DNA of 64,000 nt from Polyangia bacterium (GTDB lineage: Bacteria; Myxococcota_A; Polyangia; Polyangiales; JAUICN01), in the NCBI GenBank assembly GCA_030427835.1, contig JAUICN010000006.1, positions 124,001 to 188,000 on the forward strand, in the 5' to 3' direction. The notes beneath the pieces are model-generated. The model had not been told where the DNA came from, did not search any database, and saw only the letters and a list, made by a program, of their open reading frames with translations. How positions within the stretch are numbered: position 1 is the stretch's first letter; each line of letters begins with the position of its first letter. Positions 24,483 through 32,830 of this stretch are shown one piece after another. Both the position numbers and the translations under genes were made by a program.

Positions 24483-25114
24483 TCCAGTGTTTGAAGGCGG
24501 CCAGCCCCAAATAGCTCAGCCCCATTCATCCAGCTCCAGTGTCCCAGCCCTGTTGTGATGTTCAGCTCTGTGCCCAGACTCCACACCTGGGGATCGCAAT
24601 TTTTGCGGGATCTGAATGTCTGAATTCCCATGAAAAAAAATGACAATCATACAAACAAAACACCAAACGGCGGTATCCAACCAGGGAGGGTTGGGGATTG
24701 AAGCTGGTCGTGGAATGCAAAACTTAAGAGAATAGTACGAGAGTCAGATCCGAGTAGAATCCAGGGAAAGGCTGCCGTAGCTTCCCAAAAATAGACGCCC
24801 AATGGGGCATCCTTACTTGAGGAACCGCAAGAAATGCGTCACAACCTGTCCCTGGGGACACGTTGAGGTGGTTTTTGGGAGTTGATGAAAACCCGAGCAT
24901 TCAGTTGAGTAGGACGCACATAGGCTAGATATCGACTGGGGTGAGCCCAGCTGTACGAGCAACGCTGGTAGGCGTCACAACTGGGGGGAAGCCTGCTGGT
25001 TGAGTGGCTGCAGCTGGGCTCACCCCAGTCGATACAACGCCGGTCGACATCGTCCGGACTCCGTCGTAACAATCACCGCGCGAGATTTCGACAGAGCTCC
25101 CTCCGTACTTACCC
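24483..25114. other. 632-bp intergenic region without a convincing gene
   Basis: Both strands lack a frame with coding character. The middle (about 24600-24760) is AT-rich and could hold promoters. The right part holds the long inverted repeat listed separately. No known RNA gene was recognised. Confidence 0.6.
24930..25034. repeat. Perfect 24-bp inverted repeat upstream of rimO
   Basis: The arms at 24930-24953 and 25011-25034 are exact reverse complements (TATCGACTGGGGTGAGCCCA at the left arm's start), separated by 57 nt. RNA would form a very stable hairpin 81 nt before the rimO ATG. No T-run follows. It could be a leader structure, a MITE-like element or a recombination relic. Confidence 0.9.
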
Positions 25115-26545
25115 ATGAAAACCGAACCAAGTGATGAGGGCGCAAGTTCCGCCCGCACGGTCCATTTTGTTAGCCTTGGCTGTGCAAAAAACCAAGTCGA
25201 TACCGAGGTGATGCTTGGGGTGAGCGCGGCCGAGCAGTACCGCTGGGTTCCCAATCCGGAGGAGGCGGACGTCATCGTGGTAAATACCTGCGGCTTTATC
25301 GGGCCCGCGAAGCAGGAGTCCATCGATGCCATTGTGGAAATGGCCGAACACCGATCCGAGGGTCGCTGCGAGAAACTCGTGGTCGCAGGATGCCTATCCC
25401 AGCGCTATTCGGACGACCTCGCCAAGGAACTTCCGGAGGTTGATCATTTCATCGGCTCCAGTGACATGCTCAAGTTGGGTCCCATCCTAAAGAGCCCCAC
25501 ACCTCGCCTCAACGTGGGGAACCCGGCCCACTACACCATGTCCGCTTCGGATCCGAGGCTACGTGCTGGAAACAACTTTAGCGCCTACCTAAAACTGGCG
25601 GAGGGATGCAACAGAACCTGTAGCTTCTGTGCAATCCCATCCATGCGGGGCAAGCAGCGATCCCGATCCGTGGAAGACCTTGTACAGGAGGCCAAACGGC
25701 TGGTGGCAGAGGGCGTGCTTGAGCTGAACCTCATTAGTCAGGATACCATCGCCTACGGGCGTGACCTTCCAGGCGAGAAGCGTACCGACCTCGCAGAGCT
25801 GCTCCGTGCATTGGGAGAGGTACAGGGACTTCGTTGGATCCGCGTTCACTACCTCTACCCCGAAAAGCTGCAACCCCAACTGGTGGCGCTATTTCGGGAT
25901 CACCCCAAGGTGCTGCCGTACATCGATATGCCCCTTCAGCACGTGGCTGACGGTGTGCTTCGCAGCATGCGACGGGGCCATGGTGGAGACCGAATCTACC
26001 GTACCGTGGAGCACCTTCGTGAACAACTCGAGGAAATGATCTTTAGAACCACCCTTATCGTAGGACACCCGGGTGAATCGGAGCAGGATTTCCAGGAGTT
26101 GCTCAAGTTTACCCAGTGGGCCCAGTTTGATCACCTTGGGGTATTCCAATATTCGCCTGAAGAAGGCACACGAAGCATGGACCTGCTGGCCCAGAACGTG
26201 GCCCCGGCAGTCCCCCAGGAAGTCATCGAACAGCGCCAACAGGAACTCATGGAGTTGCAGCGTGACATCAGCGCCGCCTCCATGGGCTCGCGGGTCGGCC
26301 AAACCCTAGAAGTGCTAGTGGAAGGCACAAGCGAGGAAAGCGATCTGCTCTTGGACGGTCGGTGGTGGGGCCAGGCCCAGGATGTGGACGGAAAAGTCAT
26401 TCTCACCAACGGCATGCCTGACTTGGGAAGCTTCCAGCGGGCCACTGTGACCCACGCGACGGACTACGACCTCATTGCGGACCTGGAACGAACGGAAAGC
26501 GGCGAGCGTGCTGCCAACCGAATATCCTTGCCCACGATTCCCTAA
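25115..26545 (+). CDS. rimO: Ribosomal protein S12 methylthiotransferase
   Basis: Radical-SAM enzyme that adds a methylthio group to an aspartate of ribosomal protein S12. The 476 residues show the UPF0004 domain (FVSLGCAKNQVDTEVM, VNTCGFIGPAKQES, VAGCLSQRY) with three cluster-binding cysteines. The radical-SAM motif CNRTCSFCAIPSMRGKQRS follows, and a C-terminal TRAM domain begins near QTLEVLVEGTSEES. RimO is distinguished from MiaB by the short SLGCAKNQVD N-terminus and the Asp-rich tail. A ferredoxin gene follows 67 bp later and may supply electrons. Confidence 0.95.
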   Translation: MKTEPSDEGASSARTVHFVSLGCAKNQVDTEVMLGVSAAEQYRWVPNPEEADVIVVNTCGFIGPAKQESIDAIVEMAEHRSEGRCEKLVVAGCLSQRYSDDLAKELPEVDHFIGSSDMLKLGPILKSPTPRLNVGNPAHYTMSASDPRLRAGNNFSAYLKLAEGCNRTCSFCAIPSMRGKQRSRSVEDLVQEAKRLVAEGVLELNLISQDTIAYGRDLPGEKRTDLAELLRALGEVQGLRWIRVHYLYPEKLQPQLVALFRDHPKVLPYIDMPLQHVADGVLRSMRRGHGGDRIYRTVEHLREQLEEMIFRTTLIVGHPGESEQDFQELLKFTQWAQFDHLGVFQYSPEEGTRSMDLLAQNVAPAVPQEVIEQRQQELMELQRDISAASMGSRVGQTLEVLVEGTSEESDLLLDGRWWGQAQDVDGKVILTNGMPDLGSFQRATVTHATDYDLIADLERTESGERAANRISLPTIP

Positions 26546-26612
26546 ATGGGGTGGATTGCGTCCACAACATTGACGTAGCCAGGTCCAGGCACTAGATCCG
26601 CGCGGAAGTACC

Positions 26613-26918
26613 ATGTCCACCTACATCACATCCGACTGCATTAACTGCGGTGCCTGCGAACCGGAATGCCCCAACGACGCGATCAGTGAGGGTGAAGAAA
26701 TCTACGTGATTGACACCACCCTATGCACAGAGTGTGTGGGGTTCTACGACACCGAGGCCTGCCAGGCCGTGTGCCCCGTGGAGTGTTGCTTGCCCAACCC
26801 CGAACATCGGGAAGAAGAGCCCGATCTCGCGCAAAAAGCCATTCTACTTCATCCAGAAGATGGTGAGTTGAAGGCACGAATCGCCTCCAACGACTACCCA
26901 TCCCGTTTTCGCACCTGA
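26613..26918 (+). CDS. YfhL-type 2[4Fe-4S] ferredoxin
   Basis: A 101-residue ferredoxin. The first cluster motif is CINCGACEPECP. The second is CTECVGFYDTEACQAVCP, with the loop insertion typical of YfhL/Allochromatium-type ferredoxins, whose two clusters have very different potentials. A C-terminal helix follows (DLAQKAILLHPEDGELKAR). It acts as a cytoplasmic electron carrier. The position behind rimO, which needs an electron donor for two iron-sulfur clusters, suggests but does not prove a partnership. Confidence 0.92.
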   Translation: MSTYITSDCINCGACEPECPNDAISEGEEIYVIDTTLCTECVGFYDTEACQAVCPVECCLPNPEHREEEPDLAQKAILLHPEDGELKARIASNDYPSRFRT

Positions 26919-27044
26919 TTGGGGCTCCTCACCTAGATCCCCTAGCTTTGGGCGACAAGCCGCCATTTCGTGCGGAAATTCCCAGCTTTGTGGGGTGGTT
27001 GCCTCCTTGTAAGTATGGCCAGGCAGGGTATTCTTGGCCCGTCC

Positions 27045-30000
27045 ATGAGTCGTTCCACCCATGCCTTGCCCGCGCAAATTGGTCGTTACCAGATTGTGCG
27101 TCGGCTTGGGGCCGGGGGCATGGCGGAAGTATTCCTAGCCAAGTCCACGGGCGTTGAAGGCATTGAAAAAATACTCGTGGTCAAACGGGTCCTTCCCAAC
27201 TTTGCCCGCCGCACAAAGTTCATCACCATGTTCCTTGAGGAGGCCAAGATTGCCACACGCCTCAACCACCCCAACATCGTGCAGGTCTATGCCTTTGAAC
27301 AGGTGGCGGACGAGTTTTTGCTTGCCATGGAGTTTGTGGACGGGCCCGACATTGGCAAGCTGGGTGCGGCGGCACGACGAAAAGGAACACGCATACCGTT
27401 TGGGACCTCCGCATTCATTGCTCACGAAGTTGCCAAGGGGCTCGACTACGCCCATCGCCGCAAGGACGAGCGTCACGATCCCATGGACATCGTGCATCGA
27501 GACATCAGTCCCCAGAATATTCTCCTGAGTTATGAGGGCTCGGTAAAGATCGCAGACTTCGGTATCGCGAAAGCCAGAAAAGTCTCCGAGGAGAGCGGTG
27601 TCATCAAGGGCAAGTTTGGCTACATGGCTCCGGAGCAAGCACGTGGGCAAGCCGTAGACCAGAGATCCGACATCTACTCCCTGGGCATTCTGCTGGCCGA
27701 GATGTTGATGGGCCGCAACATGTTTCCCGGGCGACAAGGTGTTGAAGTACTCGAGGACGTACGTCGCGGTAACATCACACCGCCCAGCCAAGTCGACGCT
27801 ACCATTCCCACTTCCCTGTGTAACATCGTAGAAAAGGCGACCCACTACCTACCTGAGAATCGCTACCAAACTGCGCGGGAGCTTGCAGCGGATCTTCATC
27901 GCTACCTCCGGAGCTTGGAAGACGTGCACGATGGCGAAAGCCTGGAGCAGTTCATCGCAGAAGTCCTCCCTAGGGACCTCACCCACCCCGATGAACTCAA
28001 CAGCGGCATTCAAGTCGATGGAGAAGGCGCCAGCGCCACCGTTGACTCATCCCTTTCCCATCCCGATCAGGAAGTGAGAGAGCGAAGGCATGTGGTCATC
28101 GTTTCAGGCAGAGTTATTCAACGGAACGCCGAAGACATCTCCGGCTTTGAGGTAGGTCCAAAGTTTGCCACGTTGCTTGCGGACCTCGCCTACAAAAATG
28201 ACGCGGTTCTCTCTTGGGAAGACGGGGATGTTCGCCGCAGGTTCCGTTTTATTGTCGGTCTGCGTCGAGCCTCGGTCCACGATCCCTTAACTGCCATGAG
28301 GCTGTCCCTAGACGTTCATGAGGCAGTCGCAGGTTTCGTACCGGACGGAAACAACCCGATACAGATTGCTCTTGGAGTGACACGGGGTGTGGTCGCTACC
28401 GTGCGTGACAGCAACGGCATTTTACTGGACTACGATCCCAAATCAAAAGCCTTCCAGCTGGCCCACAAGCTGGCAGACTTGGCAGTAAACAACGAAACCC
28501 GAGTCACCTCAGAAATATATCGGCTCACCCGAAGGGACTTTCTGTTTCACGCGACGCCACCGGATTCGAAGGTACAAGCGTCTGCCGGTAGCGAACAGCA
28601 CCTTTCTGCCAGCGTGGGCCCAGTTCCCCAGGCAGAGGCGGTAGAACAAGTCAGTTTCAAGTTGGAGGGGATACGAAGCCATGCGTCACGGGCAGCGGAA
28701 CTCGTGGATCACCAGGAAAACATCGTGGGTAGGCAGGAGGAACGCCGGCTGCTTGGGGAGATGTTCCAGGAAGCCATCGCCTCCTCAAGAAGCATAGGGC
28801 TTGTGGTCACCGGTGAAGTTGGCGTTGGAAAAACCTACCTTACTGCCGCAGCCATTGCCGAGTTCGTACCCAAACCACATATGGTGCACACGGAATGCGC
28901 GTTTGGCACTTCCGACGCTCCCCTGTCCACGGCCCGTCAGATCTTGCGGCAAACGCTTGGGTTGACCGAACAGGACAGCCCCGAAATTGCGCGAGAACGC
29001 CTTCAAAGGCAGCTCAAGCGGCATCAAATACCCGGAGCAGACCACCACCTTCTTGAAGCGCTAGTGCATGGAAGCCATGGCGGGATCTCTCAACAGCCCG
29101 GCGGTACCAATCGAATCCCCCTATTGGCGCAGGCTGTTGCCACCTTTCTTGAAGCCATAGCCAACACCCAACCCCATGTGCTTTGGGTCGATTCTTCCCA
29201 GTGGATCGATTCTCCAAGTCTTGAGCTATTTGCGTCCGTACTTCGATCTCAGGTGCAGGCTCCATTGCTTGTTCTGTTCTGTGCACGGCCTGATACTCGC
29301 ATCGAGCGAGCCCTTTCCGCGGTGCCCCACATTGAGCTTGATGAATTGGAAGAATCCCACAGCCACGAACTGGTGCGTCGGCGTTTTCCCAACGCTCAGA
29401 TCACGCCCTCGGTTCTCAGATTGGTTACCGATAGGGCCGGTGGGAACCCATTGTTCATTGCCGAGTTACTTGAAACGCTTTTGGAGCGTGGTGTGGTCAA
29501 AGTTCTCGTTGACAGGGATGGCCATTCCCAGATTGTACGATCGTCCGTTTCGGCGCTCGCACTTCCAGCCACATTGGAAGGGGTGGTGGCCTCCAGGCTC
29601 GATGAGCTACCAGAGATCGAACGCCGCATGTTGCGGTGGATTGCCGTTCTTGGGTCTGGGTTTTCCAGTGACGACCTTCGTGAGATCACGGGGCAGGATC
29701 CAGGTACTGAACTCGACAATCTCGAAAAACGCAATCTTCTGATCGCTTCCGTTGAAGGTCGTTTTCGGTTTCCAAGCACGGTGCTTCGCCAGGTTGTTTA
29801 CGAAACCACAGACGAAGAAGACCGAACAAAAATGCATCGACGTGTGGGTCGGTGGATGTCCAACTCCTTTCGCCCGTTTGCACCTGCGCGGGTGGCGCGC
29901 CATCTAGAAAAAGCCAAGGAATACGATTCGGCCGCAGACGCTTACCTACGCGCGGCCACGTCCGCACGTGCCACCTACGCCAATCGGGAGGCGTTGCGAT

Positions 30001-31385
30001 TTTTCTCCAGGGCGCTTAGCCTGCTGCCTGCAGGATCTCCAAACCGGTTTTTTGCCCATGAGGCACGCGAGCAGATGTTGCGTGGAATGGACCGTCCCGC
30101 AGAGCAGGTAAAAGAAATTGAGGCCATGCGGGCCCACGCGGACCGAAACAACGATCCGAGCATGCAAGCTCTCGCTTTCAACCGGCTTGCTCGTCACCAG
30201 CTCGATCAGGGCAATCACACAGGTGTCCACAACGTAATCAAGCAGTCCATCGCGGCGGCGCTACAGGCGCAAGATGCAGGCGCGGAAATCGAAGCGCTTC
30301 GACTCGCAGCGCAACTGGCACGTATGGAGGGGAGCATGGAGACCGCTCTGCAAGCCTGTGAACGTGCATTGAAAAAGTGTGGTCTAAGGCGGGAACGCCT
30401 CGCAGCGCGGGGTTCTGTTCTTGTTCAGAAGGCGCTTATTTTGCACCGAATGAATCGGATTGCTTCTTCCCTGGAAGCGAGTTCCGAGGCGGTGGTGGTA
30501 TTTCGCCGTCTTGGGTTCCGTCGCAACGAATCCCAGGCCCTCAACGCCCTTGGGGTCACACTCGCTGCGAGTGGCGCATGGGAAGACGCCGTCGCCGTCC
30601 TGTGCGCATCTATCCGCATCGATCGGGAAATCGGAGACAAGATCCATCTGGGCCGAAAGCTCTCCGACGTCGGGCAACTCCATGCAGACATGGGAAACTA
30701 TCGATCTGCCGGAGAATTCCTGGGACGCTCAATCGAGGTTTTTGAAAGGGGCCACGATCGCGTTGGATACTCCCATGCTCTCAGCACGCTTGCAGAAGTG
30801 CACATCGCTGAGCTCTCCAAGAAACACGACGTAGTAGAAGGTGTCCATCACGGAAATGATTCCAACGTTACTGATCCCGACACCAATCTGATCTTGAACA
30901 CCCTGGACCATGCCCGCGATCTCGCAAAACAAACGGGCGACAGGGTAGATCTTGCCAGGGAGCGATTGGTACGCGCCACGTGGCACCGTTTAAGGGGCTC
31001 CTGGATAGACACCGAAAGTTGTCTGCGAGAAGCGCTTGCCATTGCCCGGGCGGCTCGCCTTGAGGTGCTTGAACTTCTTGCCAACGCCGCGCTTGCGGAA
31101 GCCCTCGTGGAGCGGGGCCAAAAGCATGACGCGTCGTTGATTATCCAATCCATTTTGCCCCAGTTGGAACTTCGAGACGGCCTAGAGCGGTCAGAGCAGG
31201 TTCTTTTCTTCCTCCGGCGCGCCATGGAGCGTATTGGAGTTTCAAAGAACCTGGCCAGCCTCGATCAGTTTTCTCGAAACATTGTGGGTCGTCGCCTCTC
31301 ACAAATACGAGGAGACCACACACGGGATCAATACCTCGACACACCGCAAGTTCAGTCGATCACAAGCGTTGCACCCGTTGCATAG
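27045..31385 (+). CDS. Ser/Thr kinase fused to cyclase-like, ATPase and TPR domains
   Basis: About 1446 residues from the ATG at 27045 (MSRSTHALPAQIGRYQIVRR). Residues 10-290 are a Pkn2-type kinase with glycine loop LGAGGMAEVF, catalytic VHRDISPQNILL and DFGIAK. Residues ~345-520 have the outline of a class III nucleotide cyclase domain (RRHVVIVSGRVIQRN, ALGVTRGVVATV), but the metal aspartates are not evident. An AAA/STAND-type ATPase follows, with Walker A GEVGVGKT (near 590) and Walker B-like HVLWVDSSQWID. The last ~500 residues are TPR repeats. The layout is that of multi-input signalling hubs of myxobacteria. Followed by a lipoprotein and a histidine kinase on the same strand. Confidence 0.88.
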   Translation: MSRSTHALPAQIGRYQIVRRLGAGGMAEVFLAKSTGVEGIEKILVVKRVLPNFARRTKFITMFLEEAKIATRLNHPNIVQVYAFEQVADEFLLAMEFVDGPDIGKLGAAARRKGTRIPFGTSAFIAHEVAKGLDYAHRRKDERHDPMDIVHRDISPQNILLSYEGSVKIADFGIAKARKVSEESGVIKGKFGYMAPEQARGQAVDQRSDIYSLGILLAEMLMGRNMFPGRQGVEVLEDVRRGNITPPSQVDATIPTSLCNIVEKATHYLPENRYQTARELAADLHRYLRSLEDVHDGESLEQFIAEVLPRDLTHPDELNSGIQVDGEGASATVDSSLSHPDQEVRERRHVVIVSGRVIQRNAEDISGFEVGPKFATLLADLAYKNDAVLSWEDGDVRRRFRFIVGLRRASVHDPLTAMRLSLDVHEAVAGFVPDGNNPIQIALGVTRGVVATVRDSNGILLDYDPKSKAFQLAHKLADLAVNNETRVTSEIYRLTRRDFLFHATPPDSKVQASAGSEQHLSASVGPVPQAEAVEQVSFKLEGIRSHASRAAELVDHQENIVGRQEERRLLGEMFQEAIASSRSIGLVVTGEVGVGKTYLTAAAIAEFVPKPHMVHTECAFGTSDAPLSTARQILRQTLGLTEQDSPEIARERLQRQLKRHQIPGADHHLLEALVHGSHGGISQQPGGTNRIPLLAQAVATFLEAIANTQPHVLWVDSSQWIDSPSLELFASVLRSQVQAPLLVLFCARPDTRIERALSAVPHIELDELEESHSHELVRRRFPNAQITPSVLRLVTDRAGGNPLFIAELLETLLERGVVKVLVDRDGHSQIVRSSVSALALPATLEGVVASRLDELPEIERRMLRWIAVLGSGFSSDDLREITGQDPGTELDNLEKRNLLIASVEGRFRFPSTVLRQVVYETTDEEDRTKMHRRVGRWMSNSFRPFAPARVARHLEKAKEYDSAADAYLRAATSARATYANREALRFFSRALSLLPAGSPNRFFAHEAREQMLRGMDRPAEQVKEIEAMRAHADRNNDPSMQALAFNRLARHQLDQGNHTGVHNVIKQSIAAALQAQDAGAEIEALRLAAQLARMEGSMETALQACERALKKCGLRRERLAARGSVLVQKALILHRMNRIASSLEASSEAVVVFRRLGFRRNESQALNALGVTLAASGAWEDAVAVLCASIRIDREIGDKIHLGRKLSDVGQLHADMGNYRSAGEFLGRSIEVFERGHDRVGYSHALSTLAEVHIAELSKKHDVVEGVHHGNDSNVTDPDTNLILNTLDHARDLAKQTGDRVDLARERLVRATWHRLRGSWIDTESCLREALAIARAARLEVLELLANAALAEALVERGQKHDASLIIQSILPQLELRDGLERSEQVLFFLRRAMERIGVSKNLASLDQFSRNIVGRRLSQIRGDHTRDQYLDTPQVQSITSVAPVA

Positions 31386-31469
31386 GACATCGCCACCACG
31401 GGAATGTGAGCCTCACTTTAACAACCCGGTGCGTCATGGCGATTCGGTACAGGCTGCTACACTCCGTAA

Positions 31470-32825
31470 GTGAAGCACTCCAACATATCCCAAGCGGCTG
31501 CAGTATTTGCGGTCATCTTTTTGGCTTGTCAGATGGGCGCCTGTCGACAAAAAAGTGCTTCCGGCGATCCAAATAAATCCGATGGTTCTTCCCTGTGCGG
31601 CGATGGTGTAAGGAGCCCAACAGAAGCCTGCGATGACGGAAACACCTCAGACGGCGACGGCTGCAGCGCGGCCTGTGCTTCCGAAACCCGGTGTGGAAAC
31701 AACCAAAAGCAGGCTGGCGAAGCCTGTGATGACGGCAACATTGTTTCTGGCGATGGCTGTTCAGCCGACTGCAACTCCAATGAACAATGTGGGAATGGCA
31801 TCGTTGATTTCCAGGTGGGTGAACAGTGCGATGACTCCAACACAGTCGGCGGCGATGCCTGTGCGGCAAACTGCGACGCTGTACCCTCCTGTGGAAACGG
31901 TACAGTAAACTCCCATGAGCAGTGTGATGACAGCAATCAGAACAACTGGGATGGCTGCCAGTCCAACTGTACGGAAGATGTGACCTTTGGCGTGGGCGCT
32001 TTGTCGGTCAGCGAAAGCACGGTCGGCTGCGATCTCAATGGGGACTTCCTCCCTGACAATCAATTTTCTTCCGCCATCGGAGTCGCTCGAACACTCGTAA
32101 ACTCACAGCTCACAACCCAGCTGAGCGGAGACAATGAGGTGGTTATCACACTGCTCGGATGGAACGGAGGGGACGACTCAAATACCCTGGTTGGTGTACT
32201 GCGAGGCGGCGAACAGGCAACCACTGCCAAATACAAGGTACGCCCCACGTCAGTCAGCACATCGGGAGTGCCCACCGTGAGTATCGGAACGTCGGTCTTC
32301 AGTGATGTCTTCAGCGGGGGTCCCGAAGACATCGTAATTGAAAATGCATTTCTTGCAGATAGCAATCTAGTTCTCAATAAGGGCCATATCTTTGGAACCA
32401 TATTGCGTGAGATGAATGAACCTTCCGCAGTGGAAAACGGCCTGTTGTGCGGAAGCATTCCGCTGCGTTCGCTCAACGAATCTTCTTCGCTACTCAGCGG
32501 GTTTGGCGCTGCTCCCTCAGATCCCTGCGACGGAAGCTCGAAGGATCCATCCCTCGGAGACATCTTGATTGGAGGGCTGCCTTTGCTAGGAATTCTTGGC
32601 GCGCAACCCGACATTGATATGGATGGCGACGGGTTGGAAACCATCGAGATCAACCGAGAAGGCGTACCCTGGTGTCAACCTGTGGTGGTGGCCTGCGTAG
32701 ATGGTGACGGCACACGTATTGAAGGCCGAGATTGCCTAGGAGACCCTCGAATAGCAGATGGATTCTCAGTAGCGCTCGATTTTGATGGCCCTCGGGTTTC
32801 ACTGGATGGCACACTTGCTCCGTAG
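31470..32825 (+). CDS. Lipoprotein with Myxococcota Cys-rich (DUF4215) repeats
   Basis: 451 residues from a GTG start. A signal peptide ends at MGAC (lipid Cys near 25). Four DUF4215-like disulfide repeats follow, with the pattern CGDG...E.CDDGNTSDGDGCSAAC (residues ~43-170). The C-terminal two thirds form an unrecognised domain with many Ser/Asp/Gly strands and a late DMDGDGLETIEINREG segment, which resembles a calcium-binding loop. Surface or outer-membrane display is likely. It sits 84 bp after the giant kinase and 5 bp before the histidine kinase, so it may be the exported component of that signalling operon. Confidence 0.85.
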   Translation: MKHSNISQAAAVFAVIFLACQMGACRQKSASGDPNKSDGSSLCGDGVRSPTEACDDGNTSDGDGCSAACASETRCGNNQKQAGEACDDGNIVSGDGCSADCNSNEQCGNGIVDFQVGEQCDDSNTVGGDACAANCDAVPSCGNGTVNSHEQCDDSNQNNWDGCQSNCTEDVTFGVGALSVSESTVGCDLNGDFLPDNQFSSAIGVARTLVNSQLTTQLSGDNEVVITLLGWNGGDDSNTLVGVLRGGEQATTAKYKVRPTSVSTSGVPTVSIGTSVFSDVFSGGPEDIVIENAFLADSNLVLNKGHIFGTILREMNEPSAVENGLLCGSIPLRSLNESSSLLSGFGAAPSDPCDGSSKDPSLGDILIGGLPLLGILGAQPDIDMDGDGLETIEINREGVPWCQPVVVACVDGDGTRIEGRDCLGDPRIADGFSVALDFDGPRVSLDGTLAP

Positions 32826-32830
32826 GGCCA

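Noticed and set aside
24839..25072. Minus-strand frame across the rimO leader inverted repeat
   Set aside because: 77 codons with no motif, and the inverted repeat itself explains the odd composition.
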